Assembly (NCBI GenBank): GCA_964384625.1
Contig: CAYLNH010000163.1
Location: 1-16,163 of the forward strand
Reading direction: 5' to 3'
DNA length: 16,163 bases
Source of the DNA: CAYLNH01 sp964384625
GTDB lineage: Bacteria > Verrucomicrobiota > Lentisphaeria > JABSQK01
Position numbers and translations under genes: made by a program. Under the pieces are notes generated by a model, which saw nothing but the letters and a program-made list of their open reading frames with translations, made no database searches and was not told where the DNA came from. This document shows, one piece after another, positions 7,983 to 14,668 of the stretch. The number at the start of each line of letters is the position of its first letter. Within the stretch, counting starts at the first letter, position 1.

Positions 7983-8471
7983 ATGAAAATCCTCAATATC
8001 CTGACCGTCGCGCTGCTGCTGGTGCTGGCCGGCTGCGGCAGGAAGGGCGACGAAGAAGCCGCCGAACAGGCGATCAAAGCCGCAACCGGCGCCGACGTCG
8101 AAGTTACCGAAGACGGCGGCACCGTGAAGATGAAGACCGAAGACGGCGAAGACGTCACCGTGACAGCCGGCGGCGACGCCAAGCTGCCGGCGGACTTCCC
8201 GAAAGACGTGCCGCTCTACAAAGGCGCCAAAATGGTCGCCACCGCGAACACGCCCGAAGGCGTGCAGGTCTCCCTGCAGAGTTCCGACGCCGCCGACACC
8301 GTGGCCGCCGGCTGCAGAAAACTGATGGAAGCCGAAGGCTGGACCGCCGGCGCCTCGATGGACATGGGCGCCATGACCATGCTCGTCTTCAAGAAAGACG
8401 ATCGCGAGGTCGCGGTCCAGGTTATGAACGACGGCAAACAGACCACAATCAACGTGATCGCCAAGAAGTAG
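7983..8471 (+). CDS. small lipoprotein of unknown function
   Basis: 162 aa from the ATG at 7983, with GGGAG 7 nt upstream. A lipoprotein signal peptide is clear: MKILN, a hydrophobic core and lipobox LAGC with the modified Cys at 18. The mature part is rich in Glu, Asp and Thr up to about residue 65. It then has a compact domain starting 'LPADFPKDVPLYKGAK', with alternating hydrophobic strands and a helix around 'AAGCRKLMEAEGW'. I do not recognise a named family. It should be anchored in a membrane facing the periplasm. It follows the mutarotase-like gene and is closed by an intrinsic terminator. Any tie to sugar handling is a guess from position. Confidence 0.85.
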   Translation: MKILNILTVALLLVLAGCGRKGDEEAAEQAIKAATGADVEVTEDGGTVKMKTEDGEDVTVTAGGDAKLPADFPKDVPLYKGAKMVATANTPEGVQVSLQSSDAADTVAAGCRKLMEAEGWTAGASMDMGAMTMLVFKKDDREVAVQVMNDGKQTTINVIAKK

Positions 8472-8493
8472 ACTTCGGTGTCAACACTCTTTC

Positions 8494-8529
8494 CGGGCGC
8501 CCCGTGGCATTTCACGCGGCGCCCGTTTT
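8494..8529 (+). terminator. intrinsic terminator of the mutarotase-lipoprotein unit
   Basis: CGGGCGCC (8494-8501) pairs with GGCGCCCG (8518-8525), and CGTG (8503-8506) with CACG (8513-8516), with a C/C mismatch between them. TTTT follows directly at 8526-8529. It starts 22 nt after the lipoprotein stop codon. Confidence 0.8.
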
Positions 8530-8535
8530 CGTGGT

Positions 8536-8550
8536 TCGGTGGACCACCGA
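8536..8550. repeat. 7-bp arm palindrome
   Basis: TCGGTGG (8536-8542) and CCACCGA (8544-8550) flank a single A. It stands 6 nt after the T-run of the preceding terminator. No T-run follows on either strand. Confidence 0.4.
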
Positions 8551-8602
8551 CGTACAACTCGTGATTGGTGGCGCTCCATGCACACCGACAGGTCCGGGCC
8601 GC

Positions 8603-8629
8603 TGGAACGCCGGCAGGATGCCGGCTCCA
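8603..8629. repeat. REP-like hairpin
   Basis: GCCGGC occurs twice (8609-8614, 8620-8625) around AGGAT, with outer arms TGGA (8603-8606) and TCCA (8626-8629). Together they form a hairpin with a 2-nt bulge. Its form resembles dispersed extragenic palindromes; only one copy is in this window. Confidence 0.45.
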
Positions 8630-8914
8630 AAACAGGCCGCGGCGTTTCACTGCGACCTCCCCACTGACTTCTTTTACCCACACGCACATTGCCGGGGCCA
8701 CAGAGCGCCATGGGCCGGAATGTCCACGCGCGTGAGGAAGTTGCGGAAGGACCGTCAACCAGCAACTCGCGGCCGGAAACCGCCACAATACGCCCTGCAT
8801 GCCGCGAAGAAGTCCGCGATTCACCATGCGGTTCAGCTGCGCGCAGCCGCCGGACCAGTCTTCGCACAAGACATCGCCGGGCAAGCGGATTCCCGCGCGA
8901 CGAACTGCAGGAAG

Positions 8915-9466
8915 CTACTTCCGCAGAATGGCTTTGTGCTGCAGCCGGCGCGACTGCTTCTCGACGACCTCGAACCCCGCTTGCGTCGCCGACTGCAGGA
9001 TCGCCTCGAACTCACGCTGCCGGACGTGTACAGCGGGTTCCGCCAGGAGCAGTGTGCCGTCCGTTTTCAACGTTGCATAAATCTCGCGTAGCGCCCGTTC
9101 CCGGTCCGGAATCTCGTGGATGACAAACCAGGCCAAAGCAAAATCGATTTGCTCCGTCAGGTCATCGAGATTCAGTGAGTCGGCCGTACAGATGCGGCCC
9201 TCCAACCGATCGGCAATCCCATGGCATTCGGCTCGACGCCGCAGACGAGTGATCATCCCCGCCTGCAGATCGACGGCAACAACCTTGCCTTCGGGCCCCA
9301 CGAGGTCGGCCATCGACAAGGTAAAGAACCCCATCGCACAACCGACGTCCATGGCGGTCATTCCGGCTTCCACGTGTGGCTTCAGCACCTTTTTCGGGTT
9401 GTGCCAGAGCTTGCGCAACGGAATATTCAGCAGGTAACCAAGCCAGACTGGACAGGTGTGTGCCAA
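8915..9466 (-). CDS. class I SAM-dependent methyltransferase
   Basis: 183 aa from a TTG at 9466, supported by GGAG about 9 nt upstream and by homologous-looking sequence right from the start ('CPVWLGYLL'). Motif I is 'DVGCAMGFF' (40-48), and 'VVAVDLQ' carries the acidic residue expected to bind the ribose of S-adenosylmethionine (Asp66). 'IHEIPDRERALREI' is typical of ubiquinone/menaquinone-type small-molecule methyltransferases. The substrate is unknown. The start lies one base after the stop codon of the fructokinase-like gene, so the two are almost certainly co-transcribed and may be coupled. Confidence 0.9.
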   Translation of the reverse strand: MAHTCPVWLGYLLNIPLRKLWHNPKKVLKPHVEAGMTAMDVGCAMGFFTLSMADLVGPEGKVVAVDLQAGMITRLRRRAECHGIADRLEGRICTADSLNLDDLTEQIDFALAWFVIHEIPDRERALREIYATLKTDGTLLLAEPAVHVRQREFEAILQSATQAGFEVVEKQSRRLQHKAILRK

Positions 9467-9467
9467 G

Positions 9468-10364
9468 TCAGATTACTCCGGACAAGACCTTGTCGTCCGG
9501 CCGCGGCGTGGCGCCGGTCTGCGAAGCCACCCAGGAACCGAGGCGGTTGGCCGCCGCGTTGGTCGTCGCCAGGTCCGAGCCTTTGAGGAAATGATGGCAG
9601 AGCGCTGCCGAGAAGGCATCGCCGGCGCCGATCGCGTCGGCCACCGTGATCTCGACGCCGGGATGGATGTCCTCACCGTACGGCGCCACCAGCCAACTGC
9701 CGTTGGCGCCGCAAGTCACGCAGACCAGATCCAGATTGTACTTCGCCAGCAGCGAACGTGCGGCATTCAGATCACCCTTCGCCCCCAGGCCCAGCAGGTC
9801 GGCAACGCGCACCATCTCTTCGTCGTTCAGCTTGACGATATTCGCCAGTTCCAGGGACGTCTCCAGGACCTCCATCGAGCAGTAGTGCTGGCGGATATTG
9901 ATGTCGAAGAACCGGACTGCGTCGGCCCGGCTCGCATGCAGGAACCGCCGAATCGTCTCACGCGACCCGCGTGCTCGCTGCGCCAGCGAACCGAAGCAAA
10001 CAGCATCCGCGGCAACCGCCAGCCGCTGCAGCGCGTCGGTCCACTCCAGGTGGTCCCACGCCACATTTTCCACAATCAGATAGCTCGGTTGTCCCAGCGA
10101 ATCGATCTCGACATCCACCGTACCGGTGGGATGCGTCGGATCGATCTGCAGACCTTCCACACTCAGCAGGAGGTCCTTGAGCACCTCTTCGATCTCCGTA
10201 CCCAGTTCGTCATCGCCGACGCGGCTGACCGGCACGCCTCTGTTGCCGAGCATGGCGGAGTGGTAGGCGAAGTTGGCCGGCGCCCCGCCGAGTTTTTTGC
10301 CCGTCGGCAGCAGGTCCCACAGGATCTCGCCCAAACCAACGATCAGTTTCTTGTCCGCACTCAT
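9468..10364 (-). CDS. fructokinase-like PfkB carbohydrate kinase
   Basis: 298 aa, the normal length for fructokinases of the ribokinase family. 'GEILWDLLP' and 'GGAPANFA' (26-33) match the fructokinase substrate region. 'IGAGDAFSAAL' carries the GAGD anion hole with the expected catalytic base Asp249. The start at 10364 has AGGAGG about 10 nt upstream. It likely phosphorylates fructose or a similar ketose with ATP in the cytoplasm. It is followed after 1 nt by the methyltransferase gene. Its promoter at 10397-10425 closely copies that of the upstream isomerase gene, which suggests shared control. Confidence 0.93.
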   Translation of the reverse strand: MSADKKLIVGLGEILWDLLPTGKKLGGAPANFAYHSAMLGNRGVPVSRVGDDELGTEIEEVLKDLLLSVEGLQIDPTHPTGTVDVEIDSLGQPSYLIVENVAWDHLEWTDALQRLAVAADAVCFGSLAQRARGSRETIRRFLHASRADAVRFFDINIRQHYCSMEVLETSLELANIVKLNDEEMVRVADLLGLGAKGDLNAARSLLAKYNLDLVCVTCGANGSWLVAPYGEDIHPGVEITVADAIGAGDAFSAALCHHFLKGSDLATTNAAANRLGSWVASQTGATPRPDDKVLSGVI

Positions 10365-10396
10365 CAGTCACACTCCTCCTGGAATCGGTTTGCTCC

Positions 10397-10425
10397 AATA
10401 TGCCGGGACCGGACGCGGGATACAA
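10397..10425 (-). promoter_or_regulatory. promoter of the fructokinase-like gene
   Basis: On the minus strand TTGTAT (10425-10420) and CATATT (10402-10397) are separated by 17 bp; the -10 matches four of six consensus bases. Transcription would start near 10390, giving a ~26-nt leader. The same hexamers, spacing and flanking bases (ATC before and CC after the -35, CGG before and G after the -10) occur ahead of the isomerase gene at 11370-11398. The conservation within an otherwise different spacer is the main support. Confidence 0.6.
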
Positions 10426-10452
10426 GATACAGGATACAGGATGCAAAATGCA
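10418..10452. repeat. heptamer tandem repeat, five units
   Basis: Five successive 7-bp units follow the pattern RRATRCA: GGATACA, AGATACA, GGATACA, GGATGCA, AAATGCA. On the minus strand the last units run into the -35 of the fructokinase promoter, which is made at a unit junction. A two-unit version lies at the matching place ahead of the isomerase gene (11391-11404). Confidence 0.75.
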
Positions 10453-10487
10453 GGACGTGCGACGCATGATGCGCCGTCCGACGGACT

Positions 10488-11336
10488 CTACTCGCCCAGA
10501 GCCGAAACCACCGCCGTCTGCATCTTCTCCAGCCCAACCTTCAGCACCGTCTCCGCATCCTGCGCCCAGTAGCTTTCGTTGAACAATTCCAACGACAGCA
10601 TGCCGCTGTAGCCGCAATCATGGAGGTCCTGCAGAATCCGGTCGAGATCCGCCACGCCGTCGCCGGGGTAAACGCGATCGGCGTCTGTAATTGCGGCGCG
10701 CGGCGGGTCGGCCGGATAGTCGTTCATATGCACCAGTCCCAGGGTATCCGGCCCCAGCAGACGCAGGCTGTCGTGCGGTGTGCCCTTCTTATACATATGA
10801 TAGATATCCGCCAGAATGCAGGCATCGCGCCGACCGGTTTCCGTCGCGACCAGCAGCGCTTCGCCGAGACGGCCGAGGCTCTTTGATACGCCCCAGAACT
10901 CAAGAACCGGCAACACGCCGTAGTCGTCGGCGATCGCGAGCAGCTCGGCATAGCGCCGGGCGATCTTCAGGTAGTCAACCGTGTCCACGTCAACCAGCCC
11001 CATCGGCGGTGCGGCCAGTCGCCTGCAGCCGATGGCCTGCGCCATCTGCAGATTGCGGCGCGCTTCCGTGAGCGCCGCCTGCCGCGTCGCCTCGTCGTCG
11101 ACCGCCCAGGCGAAAAATCCGATCAGGTTTTCCGCCGCTATCCCGGCATCGGCGATTTGTCGGCCCAGGTCTTCCAGGTTGCCGCCGGCATCGGTGTAGG
11201 CGTCGAGTTCCTTGACCCACGGCTCAATCGCGTCATAACCCGCGGCCGCCACCAGCTCAACTGCCGCGGCGATATCGTGCCCCTGCCCCCTGATCGTGCT
11301 CGTATTCAGGCAATACCCAAATGCGTCGATACTCAT
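10488..11336 (-). CDS. sugar phosphate isomerase/epimerase (xylose isomerase-like TIM barrel)
   Basis: 282 aa, the usual length of the AP-endonuclease-2/xylose-isomerase-like barrel. The likely metal ligands can be seen: Glu146 ('VLEFWG'), Asp177 and His180 ('ADIYH'), His203 ('VHMND') and Glu250 ('LSLELFNE'). These enzymes isomerise or epimerise sugars, inositols or hydroxypyruvate; the exact substrate is not clear. The start at 11336 has GGAGGA about 6 nt upstream. It lies 123 nt ahead of the fructokinase-like gene, and both have near-identical promoters. A pathway from an aldose or epimer to a ketose and then its phosphate is a reasonable inference. Confidence 0.9.
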   Translation of the reverse strand: MSIDAFGYCLNTSTIRGQGHDIAAAVELVAAAGYDAIEPWVKELDAYTDAGGNLEDLGRQIADAGIAAENLIGFFAWAVDDEATRQAALTEARRNLQMAQAIGCRRLAAPPMGLVDVDTVDYLKIARRYAELLAIADDYGVLPVLEFWGVSKSLGRLGEALLVATETGRRDACILADIYHMYKKGTPHDSLRLLGPDTLGLVHMNDYPADPPRAAITDADRVYPGDGVADLDRILQDLHDCGYSGMLSLELFNESYWAQDAETVLKVGLEKMQTAVVSALGE

Positions 11337-11369
11337 GCGTCGTCCTCCATTGGCAATACGCTGTCGAGC

Positions 11370-11398
11370 AATATGCCGAAGGGAGCGGCAGGATACAA
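11370..11398 (-). promoter_or_regulatory. promoter of the isomerase/epimerase gene
   Basis: On the minus strand TTGTAT (11398-11393) and CATATT (11375-11370) are separated by 17 bp. Transcription would start near 11363, a ~27-nt leader to the ATG at 11336. It matches the fructokinase promoter in both hexamers, spacing, flanks and distance to the start codon (33 versus 32 nt from the CGGCATATTG end). Confidence 0.6.
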
Positions 11399-11404
11399 GA
11401 TGCA
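11391..11404. repeat. heptamer repeat, two units
   Basis: GGATACA and AGATGCA are two units of the same RRATRCA heptamer found five times at 10418-10452, in the same position relative to the promoter. Confidence 0.55.
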
Positions 11405-11551
11405 GAGCCCGGGAGATCCGCCGTCAAGCTGAGATCGCCGGATGTACCGGCAGTCCCCTCGCGGCGCAACCGCGCTCCCGGCGATATTATGACTGCACTT
11501 TTGTCGCAGTGACTGCTTTGCATCGGCGTCAGAAACGGTATGTTTTATGGG

Positions 11552-11570
11552 TCGGGCGCTGTACGCCCGA
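11552..11570. repeat. 7-bp hairpin upstream of the protein kinase gene
   Basis: TCGGGCG (11552-11558) and CGCCCGA (11564-11570) form a perfect stem with a CTGTA loop, 33 nt before the kinase start. No T-run follows on either strand. It would lie in the kinase mRNA leader. Confidence 0.45.
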
Positions 11571-11603
11571 GCGGGGTGAGTCGGCCAATACCGGATTGAA
11601 CCT

Positions 11604-13502
11604 ATGGCGAAAGACAAAGACAGCAGCAAATACGATTCCGGCGTCGAATACGAGCCGTACCTCGGCGAGGACCTGGACCTGGACGCCAGTGAGATCCTCA
11701 AGGATTTCATCGACAAAGGCCTGATCGGCGACAAGTACCGCGACATCAACAAGCTTGCCCAGGGCGGCATGGGCGTTGTCCTCAAAGCTCACGATGTCGG
11801 ACTTGACCGAACCACCGTCCTGAAGGTCATCAACCCGGAGGCGATGAGCAACGCCGACCTGTTCACCCGCTTTATTGAAGAAGCGCGGATTACCGGGCAG
11901 TTGGAACACCCGAACATCATCCCGGTCCACGACATGGGTGTGCTCGACGGCGAGCAGTTGTACTTCTCGATGAAGTTCATCCAGGGCCGGGAACTGCGGG
12001 AGATCATCGAGGATATCCGGCTGAACGAACCGGAATCATCGCAATATACGCTGTTCAGTCTGCTGACCATTTTCCGCAAGGTTTGTGATGCGGTGGCGTT
12101 TGCCCACTCGAAGGACATCATCCATCGCGACATCAAGCCGGACAACATCATGGTCGGGCAATACGGCGAGGTCCTCCTCGTCGACTGGGGACTGGCCCGC
12201 CGCAAGGATCAGCCGGACAAACCGACCAAGCCCAGTTTCGACCAGAGCTTCCTCGACGGCCACGGTTCCGGCTCCGTTACCAGAACGCGATTCGGCATCA
12301 TCAAGGGCACGCCCGCCTACATGGCCCCGGAAATGGCCCTCGGCGAAGTGGACCAGGTCGATGAACGCAGCGACATCTTCCTGCTCGGCTCCACGCTCTA
12401 TGCCATCGCCTGCCTCGAAGCGCCGTTCACCGATGACGGACCGGACGACATCTACAAAATTCTGCAGCGCGCCGAGAACAACGACTTCCCGCCGCCCAAC
12501 GAACGTACGCCGGAACGCCAGATTCCCGAAGAACTCGAGCGCATCATCCTCAAGGCCATGGCCTTCCGACAGGACGACCGCTACCAGACGGTCGGCGAAC
12601 TGAGCGAGGACATCGACGCACTCATGGAAGGCCGGGCGCATTCCACCCGCCGCACCTTCCTCAAGGGCGAACACCTGATGCAGGAAGGCGAGGAAGGCAA
12701 GGAAGCTTATGTCCTGATCAGCGGCGAAGTCGAAGTCTACAAGGAAATCGAAGGCAAGCATGTCTCCCTGGTACGCCTCGGCCCAGGCTCCACCGTCGGC
12801 GAAATGGCGCTGATCGATGACGCGCCGCGGTCGGCCTCGGTGATGTCGACCACGGAAACCGAAGCGATCGTGATCGACGCGGAAATCATGCGGCAAAGCC
12901 TCCGCAAAATGCCGCCGTGGATGGACCAGGCCATCAGTTCCCTGACCGAACGCCTGCGAAATGCCAATGCCGACATCCATCCGCTGTTGCGCAACGACTG
13001 CATCTACCAGGTGATGAGCCTCATCCGATTCCTCTACCCGTTCTGCGGCCGCGCCTACACCCACCCGGAAACCCAGCAGCAGATCGTCGGACTCGATGCC
13101 GAACGCACCCTCCTGGAAATCTCAACCCAATTGTGCGTCACCCCCGAACGCATCCTCGACGTCATGGCCCGGCTGCTCAAGACGAAACTGATTATGGCCA
13201 TTGACGACGCCAACTTCGTCATCCCGAACTTCAACCTCTACTGCAAGTTCGTCGACTACTGCCGCCGCGAACTCGGTCAACCCTCGGGCATGCCGCTGAG
13301 TCAGCAGGCGAAATTCTTCGTCGGCCCGAAAAAACTGGCCCTGTCACTGACCCGGCCGGTCGGCCAGGAAGATCCCTCCGCGCCGGACATTGTCGAAGTG
13401 CCGCAAGCACCGCCCAAACGCATTCTCGGCTGTGATTCCGAAGACGAAATCCAGGAACGCTTCGCGGAACTCCTGGACGAGATCCGCGATTCCGAACGCT
13501 GA
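11604..13502 (+). CDS. Hanks-type Ser/Thr kinase fused to cNMP-binding and winged-helix-like domains
   Basis: 632 aa. The kinase domain spans about 45-340: glycine loop 'GGMG' (54-57), Lys74, 'HRDIKPDN' with catalytic Asp176 (174-181), 'DWG' in place of DFG (194-196) and 'GTPAYMAPE' (235-243). All residues needed for phosphotransfer are present. A cyclic-nucleotide-binding domain follows (about 350-437); its phosphate cassette 'GEMALIDDAPRSA' (399-411) keeps the Glu400 and Arg409 that bind cAMP/cGMP in CRP and PKA. After a helix (438-455), residues about 495-545 look like a CRP-type winged helix ('LEISTQL.VTPERILDVMARLL'). There is no transmembrane segment, so it is cytosolic. The start at 11604 has no clear ribosome binding site, but no better one is seen. 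Direct cAMP control of the kinase is inferred from the architecture. The winged helix is the least certain part. Confidence 0.93.
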   Translation: MAKDKDSSKYDSGVEYEPYLGEDLDLDASEILKDFIDKGLIGDKYRDINKLAQGGMGVVLKAHDVGLDRTTVLKVINPEAMSNADLFTRFIEEARITGQLEHPNIIPVHDMGVLDGEQLYFSMKFIQGRELREIIEDIRLNEPESSQYTLFSLLTIFRKVCDAVAFAHSKDIIHRDIKPDNIMVGQYGEVLLVDWGLARRKDQPDKPTKPSFDQSFLDGHGSGSVTRTRFGIIKGTPAYMAPEMALGEVDQVDERSDIFLLGSTLYAIACLEAPFTDDGPDDIYKILQRAENNDFPPPNERTPERQIPEELERIILKAMAFRQDDRYQTVGELSEDIDALMEGRAHSTRRTFLKGEHLMQEGEEGKEAYVLISGEVEVYKEIEGKHVSLVRLGPGSTVGEMALIDDAPRSASVMSTTETEAIVIDAEIMRQSLRKMPPWMDQAISSLTERLRNANADIHPLLRNDCIYQVMSLIRFLYPFCGRAYTHPETQQQIVGLDAERTLLEISTQLCVTPERILDVMARLLKTKLIMAIDDANFVIPNFNLYCKFVDYCRRELGQPSGMPLSQQAKFFVGPKKLALSLTRPVGQEDPSAPDIVEVPQAPPKRILGCDSEDEIQERFAELLDEIRDSER

Positions 13503-13532
13503 TAGCGCCCGCCCCCGCCAATGTCCCCCCCG

Positions 13533-14402
13533 TCATCTTCCGGCATGGCTCTTGCGGTACCGACCCGGCGGCGTCCCGAAGTATTGACGAAATACCCGGT
13601 TGAAATAGTAGCCGTTCGAATAGCCCAGATTGCCCGCAATCTGCTCCAGCGTCTGGGGACTGCCGGCCAGCAGAACCCGGGCGCGCCGCATACGCTCGTC
13701 CAGCAGCAGCCGCTGAAACGATCTACCGAACAGCTCGCGTACCAGATGGCTCGTGCGCGACGGCGACAGGCATAGCTCACCAGCCAGCTCCTGCAGCGTC
13801 GGGGACGCACTGAAACGCCGGCGGACAAAGCGAAGAATCGTCGACTGCCGGCTGTCGTCAACATCTACCGGCACAAGCTCCTCCTCGATGCGCGCCAGCA
13901 TCCCCTGACCGAGATACGTCAGCACCCGGGTCAATTCCCCTGCGGTTGCCGGATCAAGCACCGGCAAGTCCGCATACATGCGGCGGACGCAGTCCGGAAA
14001 CCCCCTGCCCGCCGGACGATGCTGGCCCGCCGCACTGCGAAAGGCGCCGGCAAACAGGATCGCCACGTTTGTGCCGTACTGCCGGAGCGGCAGGACAATC
14101 TCAACAACTCCCTTCCAGCAGATCCCGACATGGCGCTCCCGCCGGGCTTTCATGAAATCGTTCATCCAGAGATGACAATACTCGCTGCAGCGCCGGCCCC
14201 AGCCCGGCACCGGATCCACCGAACGCCCCAGTTGGCAATACGGCGACGGATGCACATTCCGACCGGACAACAAAGGGCGCCCGGACCCGTCCGCCAGGAC
14301 CCCCTTGAGATCATGGATCGTGATGTGAACGCTGTACCGACGTTCGACGTCGCCCAGCAACTGCTCCAGTTCCAAACGCAGATTGGCGGATATCTCCTGC
14401 AT
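13533..14402 (-). CDS. AraC-family regulator with PocR-like sensor domain
   Basis: 289 aa. The N-terminal ~150 residues look like a PocR ligand-binding domain with its Cys set: Cys56 ('HPSPYC'), Cys72 and Cys76 ('CSEYC') and Cys95 ('ICWKG'). These could bind a metal or sense redox state. The C-terminal AraC DNA-binding domain (about 189-286) has both helix-turn-helix units ('LQELAGELCLSPSRTSHLV' and 'LEQIAGNLGYSNGYYFNRVF') and ends with the usual 'GTPPGRYR'. The ATG at 14402 has no ribosome binding site, but a TATACT -10-like hexamer lies 24 nt upstream (14431-14426), so the leader would be short. It ends 30 nt from the convergent kinase gene and diverges from the FAD oxidoreductase, its most likely target. 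Confidence 0.92.
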   Translation of the reverse strand: MQEISANLRLELEQLLGDVERRYSVHITIHDLKGVLADGSGRPLLSGRNVHPSPYCQLGRSVDPVPGWGRRCSEYCHLWMNDFMKARRERHVGICWKGVVEIVLPLRQYGTNVAILFAGAFRSAAGQHRPAGRGFPDCVRRMYADLPVLDPATAGELTRVLTYLGQGMLARIEEELVPVDVDDSRQSTILRFVRRRFSASPTLQELAGELCLSPSRTSHLVRELFGRSFQRLLLDERMRRARVLLAGSPQTLEQIAGNLGYSNGYYFNRVFRQYFGTPPGRYRKSHAGR

Positions 14403-14668
14403 ATTTTATGACTATCCAGCAAAAAAGTATAAAAACAACAGCCTTTCTCTGCATTTCATTCCCGGCGCCGTCGATCATCGTACAACCATGACACACGGGA
14501 CCTCGCAACGCGGCGCCGGCAAAGAATGATCCGGCTCCGCCGGACCCGGAACACCGACCCCGGAGAACATGCGAAGCGTTGCACCGCCCCGCAAAATTCA
14601 ACCCTCCAGCCCTGCCGGCCCCGGCTGGTCCGCCTGCGACGCAAACCCTCCAACCCCGAGTCCTGCCC
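14403..14668. promoter_or_regulatory. divergent control region between regulator and oxidoreductase
   Basis: The 266 bp between the two divergent starts are AT-rich near the regulator (14403-14460) and GC-rich further on. A hairpin TCCGGC/GCCGGA with loop TCC lies at 14530-14544. An AraC-type protein would be expected to bind direct repeats here, but none is clear by eye. Confidence 0.4.

Larger units (their letters stand above)
8530..8914. other. 385-nt region without a confident gene
   Basis: Frames are open on both strands, but none shows a recognisable domain, a good start or a ribosome binding site. The region lies between convergent units. It holds the palindromes at 8536-8550 and 8603-8629. 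A decayed gene fragment cannot be excluded in the part nearer the methyltransferase. Confidence 0.5.

Noticed and set aside
8216..8884. 222-residue minus-strand frame over the lipoprotein and the following region
   Set aside because: It overlaps the well-supported lipoprotein gene and its terminator on the opposite strand, and shows no domain. The part outside the overlap may at most be a decayed fragment.
11517..11544. Promoter TTGCAT-N15-TATGTT for the kinase gene
   Set aside because: Short spacer and poor -35 match; not better than chance in this region.
14579..14668. 30-codon N-terminal extension of the FAD oxidoreductase
   Set aside because: The added residues are Pro/Ala-rich and precede the normal family start at MKYLF. 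They look like translated upstream DNA.
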